22,437 nt of DNA from Methylomonas sp. Lineage in GTDB: Bacteria; Pseudomonadota; Gammaproteobacteria; Methylococcales; Methylomonadaceae. The stretch spans positions 2,475 through 24,911 of the forward strand of contig JALXCS010000083.1 of assembly GCA_026990815.1 (NCBI GenBank), in the 5' to 3' direction. Both the position numbers and the translations under genes were made by a program. Each line of letters starts with the position of its first letter. The stretch's first letter is position 1. The notes below the pieces were generated by a model that worked only from the letters and a program-made list of their open reading frames with translations, made no database searches and was not told the DNA's origin. Shown here piece after piece: positions 14,389 through 22,318 of the stretch.

Positions 14389-15298
14389 GATTTATTACTT
14401 CAACTAAATTTGCTTCACGGACAAACCATTCATTTAAAAAATCCAAAAAAACAGTCACTTTTGCCGATAAGTATTTTCGATGAGGATAGAGCGCATACAC
14501 GCCTAAAGGTGGTTTGGCATAATCGGCAAGAACAACTGTGAGCTTGCCTTTTTCAATATCTCTGCCAACAATATATTTTGGCAACATGACCAGTCCCAAA
14601 CCTCTGATCGCAGCAATTCGTATGGGGTCAGACATATTTGCCTGAAATCGACCGGAAACTTTAATCACCACATCTTCACCCGCCCATCTGAAGGTCCATT
14701 GATCCTTGGGCGAAACTGCCCAATTTATCAAGCAACTATGCTGCTTCAATTCTTCTGGCGTCAAGGGAACACCATGCACCAGCAAATATTCCGGCGCCGC
14801 ACAAACTACCAGAGGAGAAGAAATCAATTTGCGCGCCACCAAACTGGTATCCTCCAATTCACCATAATAGATTGCAATATCTATAGCTTCATTGACAAGA
14901 TCACTTAAAGCTCCCTGAAGCACCATCTCAACTTCAAGTTCGGGGTGCAATTTAATAAACTCAGCCAAAGCCGGGGCAATATGAACCGCTCCAATAACCG
15001 GCGGGGCACTAATTTTTAAAATCCCCCGTGGTTCAGTCTGTAAATGAGCAACTGCTGCTTCCATTTCCTCGATATCAAGTAACAACTGCTGACATCTTTG
15101 AAAATAAGAAGCACCTACCTCTGTCAAACTCAAACTTCGAGTTGTTCGATTAAATAACCTTGTTCCCAACTCTTGTTCTAAATGCATAATATGCTTGGTC
15201 GCCATGGCCCGTGAAATACCCAAATCACGTGCCCCTTGGGCGAAACTTCCCGCATTGGCAACAGCAACAAATACTTTCATGCCCTTTAGCTTATCCAT
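14375..15298 (-). CDS. LysR-family transcriptional regulator
   Basis: A 307-residue regulator with the N-terminal winged helix-turn-helix (MDKLKGMKVFVAVANAGSF, then DLGISRAMATKHIMHLEQEL, residues 1-60), a linker helix, and a two-lobed effector-binding domain (about 88-295; RGILKISAPPVIG, NEAIDIAIYYGEL, GLGLVMLPKYIVGRDI). It matches the AaeR/DsdC-like LysR branch in its opening. The ligand is unknown. A good sigma70 promoter and an overlapping inverted repeat lie upstream, suggesting autoregulation. Its target may include the overlapping methyltransferase gene. Confidence 0.93.
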   Translation of the reverse strand: MDKLKGMKVFVAVANAGSFAQGARDLGISRAMATKHIMHLEQELGTRLFNRTTRSLSLTEVGASYFQRCQQLLLDIEEMEAAVAHLQTEPRGILKISAPPVIGAVHIAPALAEFIKLHPELEVEMVLQGALSDLVNEAIDIAIYYGELEDTSLVARKLISSPLVVCAAPEYLLVHGVPLTPEELKQHSCLINWAVSPKDQWTFRWAGEDVVIKVSGRFQANMSDPIRIAAIRGLGLVMLPKYIVGRDIEKGKLTVVLADYAKPPLGVYALYPHRKYLSAKVTVFLDFLNEWFVREANLVEVINHEGK

Positions 15299-15343
15299 GC
15301 CCTGTTACCCGAATCATGGTTTTATGAAACAACCCTCACTTTT

Positions 15344-15360
15344 ATTTATCACTTATAAAT
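15344..15360. promoter_or_regulatory. Inverted repeat with T-N11-A pattern, possible LysR box
   Basis: ATTTAT-CACTT-ATAAAT is a 17-bp interrupted palindrome with the T-N11-A spacing typical of LysR-type operators. It overlaps the -10 box of the lysR promoter, the expected place for an autorepression site. The sequence is AT-rich, so chance occurrence is a real alternative. Confidence 0.4.
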
Positions 15361-15379
15361 CAGTATATTGTATTGTAAA
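15352..15379 (-). promoter_or_regulatory. Sigma70 promoter of the lysR-methyltransferase pair
   Basis: On the minus strand TTTACA (5/6), a 16-bp spacer and TATAAG (5/6). The predicted start is near 15345, leaving a leader of about 47 bases before the lysR ATG. Confidence 0.6.
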
Positions 15380-15436
15380 TCGAAGTAAAACACCATGTAT
15401 TTCTATAGTCCTGATATAAGGAAAAAATTTACTACA

Positions 15437-15464
15437 TAGACAAACAATTATATTCATCTATATT
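15437..15464 (+). promoter_or_regulatory. Sigma70 promoter of pilBCD-coaE-zapD-yacG
   Basis: TAGACA (5/6), a 16-bp spacer and TATATT (5/6), predicting a start near 15471 and a leader of about 25 bases. The rest of the 197-base gap between lysR and pilB is AT-rich with no other gene. No sigma54 -24/-12 motif was seen. Confidence 0.5.
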
Positions 15465-15495
15465 TTGCTGTACATCCCTGTATAAATTTTAATTC

Positions 15496-17208
15496 ATGGC
15501 TACAGCTCTATCAGACATACAATTTAGCGGACTGACGCGTTGCCTTATTGATCAAGGCCTGCTGAATGAAACTGACGCAGAAAAACATATTAAGGCGGCA
15601 CAAAAACAGAAATTGCCCCTGATCCACTACCTGGTCAGCAACAAAATTGTCAACAGCACTCACCTTGCATCTATTGCTTCTGCAGAATTTGGTGTACCGT
15701 TTTTTGATCTTGACGCTATTGATCTGCAATCACTGCCTGTATCTCTGGTTAGTGAAAAGCTGATCGTGCAGCATAATGCTTTGCCACTATTTAAAAGGGA
15801 CAACAAGCTTTATATTGCGATTTCAGATCCAACCAATTTTGGCGCACTGGATGAAATCAAGTTCCATACCCGGTTAAATACAGAAACCATACTGGTTGAA
15901 GACGACAAACTGTTAAAAGCAATCGAGCAATGCCTTGATGACGCCGATACCAGCATGACTGATCTGCTTGATGAAGATCTGGACAATCTGGATATCTCGG
16001 GAGGTGATGAGGAACCAGCTGAAGACGATAACTCAGCCAATATTGATGACGCCCCGATTGTCCGTTATGTCAATAAAATCCTGCTTGATTCAATCAAAAA
16101 AGGGGTTTCTGATATTCATCTTGAACCCTATGAAAAAAACTTCCGGATCCGGTTTCGCGGCGATGGCATCCTCTATGAAGTAGCCAGCCCTCCAGCAAAT
16201 ATTTCCAATCGAATTATCTCTCGTATCAAAGTTATGTCTAAAATGGACATTGCAGAAAGACGGGTTCCTCAAGATGGCCGGATCAAAATGATTTTATCCA
16301 AAAACCGGGCCATTGATTTCCGGGTCAATACCTGCCCCACCCTTTTTGGGGAAAAAATTGTATTACGTATTCTTGATCCCAGTAGCGCACAAATTGGCAT
16401 TGAAAAACTGGGCTTTGAAGAAGAACAACGCAAATTTTTTCTTGATGCGATTCATAAGCCTTACGGCCTGGTTTTGGTGACGGGACCGACAGGTAGCGGT
16501 AAAACTGTCTCCCTTTATACAGGCCTTAATATTCTTAATGATGTCGGAAGAAATATTTCTACTGCTGAAGACCCTGTCGAAATCACAGTTGAAGGCATCA
16601 ATCAGGTCAACATGAATCCCAAGGCGGGTTTAACCTTCGCATCAACATTGAGAGCTTTTCTCAGACAGGATCCTGACATTATCATGGTCGGGGAAATCCG
16701 GGATCTGGAAACCGCAGAAATAGCCATTAAAGCAGCACAAACCGGTCACCTGGTGCTTTCAACTCTGCATACCAACGATGCGCCGCAAACCTTAAACAGA
16801 CTGCTGCAAATGGGTATCCCGGCATTTAATATCGTCTCCTCCGTCAACCTGATTATGGCTCAACGTTTAGCTCGTCGCTTGTGTGAACATTGCAAAGCCC
16901 CCGTTGAGCTTCCAGACAAAGTTTTGCTTGAAAACGGCTTCAAGGAAAGTGACATAGGAACTATAAAAATATTTAAGGCCGTAGGTTGTGATCACTGTAA
17001 TGAAGGTTACAAAGGCCGGGTTGGTATCTATCAAGTGATGCCAATCGGTGAAAAAATGCGGACTTTGATTTTGGAAGGAGGCAACACCCTAGAACTGGCT
17101 GAGCAGGCTGAAAAAGACGGCATCAATGATTTACGTGAATCAGGACTGGAAAAAATCCGGCAGGGAATTACCAGTCTTGAAGAAATTAATCGTGTAACAA
17201 TCGAATAA
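15496..17208 (+). CDS. pilB: Type IV pilus assembly ATPase PilB
   Basis: PilB is the cytoplasmic hexameric ATPase that powers pilus extension. The 570-residue protein has an MshEN-type N-terminal domain (about 1-150), an acidic linker (DLLDEDLDNLDISGGDEEP) and the secretion ATPase domain. Walker A is GPTGSGKT (330-337); the Walker B region DPDIIMVGEIRD lies near 392-403, with a conserved GHLVLSTLHTND histidine box. The zinc-binding cysteines C463, C466, C498 and C501, specific to the PilB/GspE extension group rather than PilT, are present. It heads the pilBCD block; no Shine-Dalgarno is obvious at the ATG. Confidence 0.96.
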   Translation: MATALSDIQFSGLTRCLIDQGLLNETDAEKHIKAAQKQKLPLIHYLVSNKIVNSTHLASIASAEFGVPFFDLDAIDLQSLPVSLVSEKLIVQHNALPLFKRDNKLYIAISDPTNFGALDEIKFHTRLNTETILVEDDKLLKAIEQCLDDADTSMTDLLDEDLDNLDISGGDEEPAEDDNSANIDDAPIVRYVNKILLDSIKKGVSDIHLEPYEKNFRIRFRGDGILYEVASPPANISNRIISRIKVMSKMDIAERRVPQDGRIKMILSKNRAIDFRVNTCPTLFGEKIVLRILDPSSAQIGIEKLGFEEEQRKFFLDAIHKPYGLVLVTGPTGSGKTVSLYTGLNILNDVGRNISTAEDPVEITVEGINQVNMNPKAGLTFASTLRAFLRQDPDIIMVGEIRDLETAEIAIKAAQTGHLVLSTLHTNDAPQTLNRLLQMGIPAFNIVSSVNLIMAQRLARRLCEHCKAPVELPDKVLLENGFKESDIGTIKIFKAVGCDHCNEGYKGRVGIYQVMPIGEKMRTLILEGGNTLELAEQAEKDGINDLRESGLEKIRQGITSLEEINRVTIE

Positions 17209-17223
17209 TACTTAGGAACAAAC

Positions 17224-18441
17224 ATGGCAGAACAAGTTGAACAAATAGATTTTATCTGGGAAGGCAAGGATAAATCCGGTAACAAAACCAAAGGCGAAAT
17301 TAGCTCCAAGAGTGAAACCATAGCCCGCACAGAAATAAAACGCATGGGTATTCGTCTTAAAAAAATCAAGAAAAAACCTAAACCACTGTTTAAATCAAAA
17401 TCCACAATTACCAGTAAGGACATTGCTATTTTCAGTCGGCAATTAGCCACCATGCTGGAAGCTGGCGTACCGTTAGTGCAGTCTTTTGATATTATCGGCA
17501 AAGGTCATGAAAACGCAGCCATGCAAGATCTGTTATTGGGTATCAAAGGTGATATTGAAGGTGGCGACACACTGGCTGAAGCATTAAACAAAAGACCTTT
17601 ATACTTTGATGAACTTTTTTGTAATCTTGTTGAAGCGGGTGAGCAAGCCGGAGTGTTGGAAACTTTACTGGACAAAATAGCTACCTACAAGGAAAAAACT
17701 GAATCGATGAAGGCCAAAATCAAAAAGGCCCTCACTTATCCCGCAGCCGTATTAGTCGTTGCTTTTATTGTAACCACCATTCTGTTATTATTTGTGGTGC
17801 CAGTCTTCGAAGAATTATTCCAGGGTTTTGGTGCTGATTTACCCGCGTTCACACAGTTTGTTATCCATCTTTCTGAATGGCTACAAGCTAACTGGTATAT
17901 TTTATTTGGCGCGATTGGCGGCATTATTTATGGATTCTTGTTCTTCAAGCGCCGTTCACGAAAATTCAATCATTTTCTTGATAAAGCCTTACTAAAATTA
18001 CCCATTGTCGGCCTGATTCTAAATAAATCTGCAATCGCAAGATTTGCCAGAACTTTGTCCACCATGTCTGCCGCTGGTGTCCCGCTTGTAGAGGCATTGG
18101 AATCTGTCGCTGGAGCAACAGGAAATATTGTTTATTCAGAAACAGTATTAAAAATGCGTGAAGATGTAGCGACAGGCCAACGCCTGCAATTCGCCATGCA
18201 ACAGGCAAAATTATTTCCGCACATGGTTGTACAAATGGTCGCCATTGGGGAGGAATCAGGCTCTATCGATAGCATGCTGTCAAAAGTTGCTGATTTTTAT
18301 GAAGAAGAAGTTGACAATCTGGTTGACAATTTAAGCAGCCTGATGGAACCATTAATCATGGCAGTTCTTGGGGTTCTGGTCGGCGGATTAATTGTGGCCA
18401 TGTACTTACCTATTTTCAAAATGGGCGCCGCTGTTGGATAA
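17224..18441 (+). CDS. pilC: Type IV pilus inner-membrane platform protein PilC
   Basis: PilC links the motor ATPases to pilin assembly in the inner membrane. The 405-residue protein has two T2SSF domains, each opening with the related motif FSRQLATMLEAGVPL (70-84) and FARTLSTMSAAGVPLVEAL (274-292). Membrane helices lie near 173-195, 223-241 and 372-398. AGGA lies 8 bases before the ATG, 15 bases after pilB. Confidence 0.96.
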   Translation: MAEQVEQIDFIWEGKDKSGNKTKGEISSKSETIARTEIKRMGIRLKKIKKKPKPLFKSKSTITSKDIAIFSRQLATMLEAGVPLVQSFDIIGKGHENAAMQDLLLGIKGDIEGGDTLAEALNKRPLYFDELFCNLVEAGEQAGVLETLLDKIATYKEKTESMKAKIKKALTYPAAVLVVAFIVTTILLLFVVPVFEELFQGFGADLPAFTQFVIHLSEWLQANWYILFGAIGGIIYGFLFFKRRSRKFNHFLDKALLKLPIVGLILNKSAIARFARTLSTMSAAGVPLVEALESVAGATGNIVYSETVLKMREDVATGQRLQFAMQQAKLFPHMVVQMVAIGEESGSIDSMLSKVADFYEEEVDNLVDNLSSLMEPLIMAVLGVLVGGLIVAMYLPIFKMGAAVG

Positions 18442-18475
18442 TAAGTCTTTCAAACTAATAACTGCAAAGTTATAA

Positions 18476-19351
18476 ATGGAGTTACTCAACATTTTCCAAA
18501 CCCACCCGTGGGTTTTAATCGTTACTGTCACTATTGTCGGACTGATGGTTGGCAGTTTTTTAAATGTTGTGATTTATCGGTTACCAGTCATGATGCAGCG
18601 TAATTGGCGAGATGAGTGTTATGAATATCTGGAAATCCCGAAAAATGCAATTGATGAAGAAGAATCTCTTAACCTGAGCTTTCCAGGGTCAAGATGCAAT
18701 CAATGTCATACCGCAATCAAACCACATCATAACATTCCGGTCTTAAGCTATATTTTTTTGGGAGGAAAATGTGCTTACTGCCAGGCCCCCATCGCTTTAC
18801 GCTACCCACTGGTCGAACTGTTTACTGGAATTATCTCGGCAATTGTTGCCTGGCACTTTGGATATAGTTCTGAAATATTTTTTGCATTAGTACTCAGTTG
18901 GTCACTCATCGCCTTGAGTGGCATTGACATTGACCATCAGCTATTGCCTGACAGCATCACCCTACCACTGATTTGGCTGGGACTGTTTTTAAGCCTTTTT
19001 AATATTTTTACTGACAGTCATTCCAGTATTATCGGTGCACTTGCCGGTTATCTCAGCCTCTGGCTTGTATTTCAACTGTTCAAAATAGCTACAGGCAAAG
19101 AAGGCATGGGTTATGGCGACTTTAAACTCCTTGCAGTCTTTGGCGCCTGGTTAGGTTGGCAATATCTGCCACTGATTATTTTACTTTCTTCGTTGGTTGG
19201 AGCCATTATCGGTACTGCAATGGTAGTCTTTGCAAAACATGACCGACAAAAACCTATCCCTTTTGGACCATATCTAGCTGCCGCTGGATGGCTGGCATTA
19301 TTGTGGGGCGAACAAATGAATCAACTCTATCTAGGGGCTGTTGGTTTATAA
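18476..19351 (+). CDS. pilD: Prepilin peptidase / N-methyltransferase PilD
   Basis: PilD cleaves the leader of type IV prepilins and N-methylates the new first residue. The 291-residue membrane protein has GSFLNVVIYRLP near its start and the cytoplasmic zinc-binding pairs C74-C77 (CNQC) and C99-C102 (CAYC), indicating the bifunctional form. The two catalytic aspartates are D151 in SGIDIDHQLLPD and D215 in GMGYGDFKLLA. It follows pilC by 34 bases and precedes coaE by 9. Confidence 0.96.
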   Translation: MELLNIFQTHPWVLIVTVTIVGLMVGSFLNVVIYRLPVMMQRNWRDECYEYLEIPKNAIDEEESLNLSFPGSRCNQCHTAIKPHHNIPVLSYIFLGGKCAYCQAPIALRYPLVELFTGIISAIVAWHFGYSSEIFFALVLSWSLIALSGIDIDHQLLPDSITLPLIWLGLFLSLFNIFTDSHSSIIGALAGYLSLWLVFQLFKIATGKEGMGYGDFKLLAVFGAWLGWQYLPLIILLSSLVGAIIGTAMVVFAKHDRQKPIPFGPYLAAAGWLALLWGEQMNQLYLGAVGL

Positions 19352-19360
19352 TGCTGTCCT

Positions 19361-19951
19361 ATGTTAAAAATTGGACTGACTGGTGGCATTGGATCAGGAA
19401 AATCAACTGTAACCCAGATTTTCTCTGAGTTAAAAGCCCCCATTATCGATGCAGATATTATTGCCCATGAGCTTGTTGGGCCGGGTAAACCGGCATTAAA
19501 AGCCATTGTTGATCATTTTGGCCAACAAATTCTGACTAACCAAAATGCTTTAAATAGAAAAAAACTCAAAGAAATTATATTTTCCAATCCTGAACAAAAA
19601 AAACAATTGGAACAGATTTTACATCCTTTGGTTTTTGCAGAAATGGAATCGCAAATAAAACAACTTTCCGGCCCTTATTGCATTCTAAGTATTCCTTTAC
19701 TGCTTGAAACACAAATGGAAGATTTTGTTGATCGAATATTAGTCATTGATTGCCCGGTAGAGTTCCAGTTAGAAAGAGTAAAAAATCGTGACCAACTCAG
19801 CGAAGACAGGATTAAAGCAATCATTGCCAGCCAGGCAACCAAGGAACAAAGGCTACAAGCTGCGGAAGATGTCATCGACAATAGCACCGATGCTCAGGCA
19901 CTTGCAGAACAGGTAAAAAAACTGCACAATCTATACTTATCGCTGGCCTGA
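19361..19951 (+). CDS. coaE: Dephospho-CoA kinase
   Basis: CoaE phosphorylates the ribose 3'-OH of dephospho-CoA, the last step of coenzyme A synthesis. The 196-residue protein has the P-loop KIGLTGGIGSGKSTV (K14), the PIIDADIIAHELV substrate motif, HPLVF and IPLLLET, all family features. Position after pilD is a widespread gammaproteobacterial linkage with no known functional link to pili. Confidence 0.96.
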   Translation: MLKIGLTGGIGSGKSTVTQIFSELKAPIIDADIIAHELVGPGKPALKAIVDHFGQQILTNQNALNRKKLKEIIFSNPEQKKQLEQILHPLVFAEMESQIKQLSGPYCILSIPLLLETQMEDFVDRILVIDCPVEFQLERVKNRDQLSEDRIKAIIASQATKEQRLQAAEDVIDNSTDAQALAEQVKKLHNLYLSLA

Positions 19952-20015
19952 TCAAGGTCAATTTTAAGATCTGACAATTCCATTTTTATTTTCAAAGGAT
20001 CAGGATTTATTATCT

Positions 20016-20786
20016 GTGAATAACATTATCACCTACGAATTTCCTTTAAATGAACGGGTTCGAGTCTTCATCAGGATAGAGCAATTATTTTTACAACTAA
20101 ACCATTTTTTAACAGGAGAAAATATCTGGGACAAACGTGCTGCCATTGATACAATTCTTGATATCATGATGATTTTCAGCCGGAATGATCTAAAATCTGA
20201 AATCTTGAAAGAACTGGACCGACACAGCACCACGCTGAGTTTAATCGCCAGCAATGAAAATGTCGATTCAAGCAAACTCAACCAGATCCTGGCCGAACTT
20301 GACCAAATTAGTAAAAAGCTTTACTCAGAAAGCGGTAAAATCGGTATTTCCGAAATGGGCAGTGATTTGTTTCAATCCATCGCTCAACGCAGCGCTATAC
20401 CGGGCGGCAGTTGTTCTTTTGACATCCCTGCATTTCATTACTGGTTGCAACAGGATATTCAAACCCAGTATCGAGAAATTGACCGATGGACAAAACCATT
20501 CAATACTATTCGTACAGCAATCGATCTGATTCTGGATTTTATTCGCAACAGCAGTGCCAGTCGTGAAAAAACTGCACAAGCCGGGTTTTATCAACAAAGC
20601 CTGGAACAAAGCCAGCCATTCCAATTATTGAGAATCGGGGTAGATCGGTCCATAACCTGCTTTGCTGAAATCAGCGGTGGCAAACACCGCTTTTCGGTCA
20701 GATTTATGAAACCACCCAGTGATGCATCGCGCCCAGTACAAACTACTGATGACATCCCATTTCAACTTACCTGCTGCCTGTTCTAA
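20016..20786 (+). CDS. zapD: Cell division protein ZapD
   Basis: ZapD binds the FtsZ C-terminus and bundles protofilaments in the Z-ring. The 256-residue product is near the usual length (about 250). Typical stretches are YEFPLNERVRVFIRIEQLFL at the start, IPGGSCSFDIPAFHYWL in the middle and a C-terminal beta-rich region. The start is GTG at 20016, with AGGA about 10 bases upstream. It follows coaE after 64 bases and shares one base with yacG (TAATG). Confidence 0.93.
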   Translation: MNNIITYEFPLNERVRVFIRIEQLFLQLNHFLTGENIWDKRAAIDTILDIMMIFSRNDLKSEILKELDRHSTTLSLIASNENVDSSKLNQILAELDQISKKLYSESGKIGISEMGSDLFQSIAQRSAIPGGSCSFDIPAFHYWLQQDIQTQYREIDRWTKPFNTIRTAIDLILDFIRNSSASREKTAQAGFYQQSLEQSQPFQLLRIGVDRSITCFAEISGGKHRFSVRFMKPPSDASRPVQTTDDIPFQLTCCLF

Positions 20787-20977
20787 TGCCAGTAAAAACA
20801 GTTAAATGTCCGAGTTGCGGAAAAAGTGTTCCCTGGATAGAAACTGAAAAGTTCAAGCCATTCTGTTGCGAACGCTGCAAACTGATTGATCTTGGGGAAT
20901 GGGCCGCAGAAGAAAAAGTCATACCTGGAAAGCCGTTATATTCTGATGAAATTGATAACGACTACCCTGAACAATAA
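20786..20977 (+). CDS. yacG: DNA gyrase inhibitor YacG (zinc protein)
   Basis: A 63-residue zinc-ribbon protein that binds GyrB and inhibits gyrase in E. coli. The four zinc ligands are C8, C11, C27 and C31 in VKCPSCGK and FCCERC, followed by the signature KLIDLGEWAAEE. It starts on the last base of the zapD stop codon, so translation is coupled. Confidence 0.95.
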   Translation: MPVKTVKCPSCGKSVPWIETEKFKPFCCERCKLIDLGEWAAEEKVIPGKPLYSDEIDNDYPEQ

Positions 20978-20995
20978 CAAAGACACCTTTTAATA

Positions 20996-21592
20996 ATGCT
21001 AAAACTTGGATTCATGGCATCCCACGGAGGCTCTGGAATGAAAGCAATTCTGGAAGCCATTCAACATGGGCTTGACGCACAGGCAGTTGTTTTTATCGGC
21101 AATAATAAAAATGCCGGTGCATTTAAAATTGCTGCACAGCATAATCTTGAATGCTTCCATCTAAACTCCAAAACCCACCCTGATGCTGAGCAACTTGATC
21201 AGACCATTTGCTCCACTCTGGAACGTCAACAAATTGATTTATTGGTCTTATCAGGTTACATGAAAAAACTCGGCCCGCTCACCTTAAAAGAATTCAGTAA
21301 CCGGATTCTGAATATTCACCCTTCTTTGCTCCCCAAATATGGCGGCCAGGGCATGTATGGCGACCGTGTGCATCAAGCCGTGATTGAAAACCAAGAAAAC
21401 CAGTCCGGCGCATCCGTCCATATTGTTACAGATGAATATGACCAGGGGCCTGTTCTCAATCAAAAAATTGTTGCTGTTGAAGAAAATGAAACCGTGGAAT
21501 CCCTGCGGGAAAAGGTAAAAGCAATTGAAGGACAGCTTTATGTTGATACCCTGAAAAAAATTGTCAACAATGAAATCATTTTAAAAAAATAA
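20996..21592 (+). CDS. PurN-like phosphoribosylglycinamide formyltransferase
   Basis: A 198-residue formyltransferase of the PurN fold, which transfers a formyl group from 10-formyl-THF to GAR in purine synthesis. The catalytic residues are kept: N106 and H108 in ILNIHPSLLPKYGG, and D149 in VTDEYDQGP. GSGM near residue 12 replaces the usual phosphate-binding GSN loop. The segment GGQGMYGDRVHQAVIEN differs from the E. coli type (TGLHTHQRA) and resembles the variant I associate with Bacteroidetes PurN. I therefore call the family but not the symbol: it may be a second, divergent copy or the organism's only PurN. It lies 18 bases after yacG and probably ends the pil unit. Confidence 0.75.
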   Translation: MLKLGFMASHGGSGMKAILEAIQHGLDAQAVVFIGNNKNAGAFKIAAQHNLECFHLNSKTHPDAEQLDQTICSTLERQQIDLLVLSGYMKKLGPLTLKEFSNRILNIHPSLLPKYGGQGMYGDRVHQAVIENQENQSGASVHIVTDEYDQGPVLNQKIVAVEENETVESLREKVKAIEGQLYVDTLKKIVNNEIILKK

Positions 21593-21625
21593 TCAGCCCG
21601 GTAACAATCACAACCGGACTGATTA
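21583..21625 (-). terminator. Intrinsic terminator for the minus-strand surface-protein gene
   Basis: Outer stem TAATCAG / CTGATTA, one mismatch, inner stem CCGGT / ACCGG and a 10-nt loop (21590-21625). On the minus strand seven T's follow (21589-21583). It starts at the stop codon of the purN-like gene on the other strand. On the plus strand the hairpin is followed by A's, so it should terminate mainly the gene at 21692-22318. Confidence 0.7.
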
Positions 21626-21637
21626 AAAAGCTCTGAA

Positions 21638-21666
21638 TGAGGAGAAACAACGAACACTTCTCCTCA
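21638..21666. repeat. Second hairpin in the convergent gap
   Basis: A perfect 9-bp inverted repeat (TGAGGAGAA / TTCTCCTCA, 11-nt loop) between the surface-protein stop and the terminator. No T-run follows on either strand. It may stabilise mRNA 3' ends. The rest of the 21593-21691 gap holds nothing else recognisable. Confidence 0.5.
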
Positions 21667-21691
21667 AAAGACAGAACAACTTTTTAAGGTA

Positions 21692-22318
21692 CTAAACCCC
21701 TTCTTTTCTCCTTGAAACCCCAATCAAGCCAATCAAGGCCGGTCCAAACAACCAGACTGCCGCCGGTAGTGGAACCTGAGAAACGCCTAGCTTGACAAAA
21801 TCCGCACCATAAATTGCAGTAAACCGGATACCTGGATTCGTCACACTGACAATATTGTCAAATTTTGAATTATCCAGCCAGTTGCCGGTTGAAGTCAAAA
21901 TGGTAAAAGTATCATTCAAATCCGGAATAAAGCCATTGTCCAGACTGACTTCAATAATACCATCCAAAGTAAAATCACCCAGAACCTGCATGACATCAAA
22001 CTCGCCAGTTCCAGTTCCGGCCAGCTCGATTTCAAAAACACCATCATTGGTTTGGTTAAAATCGCCATCAACAGTCAATTCGCCAATGCCGTCACCAGGC
22101 GCCAGATGACCATCGTTAACAAACGCATTGCCACCGGTCATTTTCAAAGCGCCATCACCAGTCGCCAAGCCCTGGTTAGTCAAATCATTTGCAGAAAAAA
22201 CAGCATTTTCAGCAATTCTGATTGTACCTTGCTGGATGATATCTCCTGAAGCATTTATTTCGCCTTGTTGGACATCGACAGAACCAGTATTAGTAAATTC
22301 AGCAGAAATTATGGTTTC
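21692..22318 (-). pseudogene. C-terminal fragment of a VPLPA-CTERM secreted protein
   Basis: The frame is open from 22318 to the stop at 21692 (about 208 residues) but has no ATG. The first possible start is a TTG at 22183, inside a repeat unit and without context. The product is rich in short beta-strand repeats (FTNTGSVDVQQGEI, LAPGDGIGELTVDGDFNQT, LNDTFTIL), typical of autotransporter- or haemagglutinin-like passenger proteins. It ends with a sorting tail: VPLPAAVWLFGPALIGLIG then RRKEGV (motif, membrane helix, basic end), the VPLPA-CTERM signal. Such proteins need an N-terminal signal peptide and usually many more repeats, both absent. The frame meets TAG at 22319-22321, where IS-like sequence begins. 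I read it as the 3' remnant of a gene split by insertion. Confidence 0.72.
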
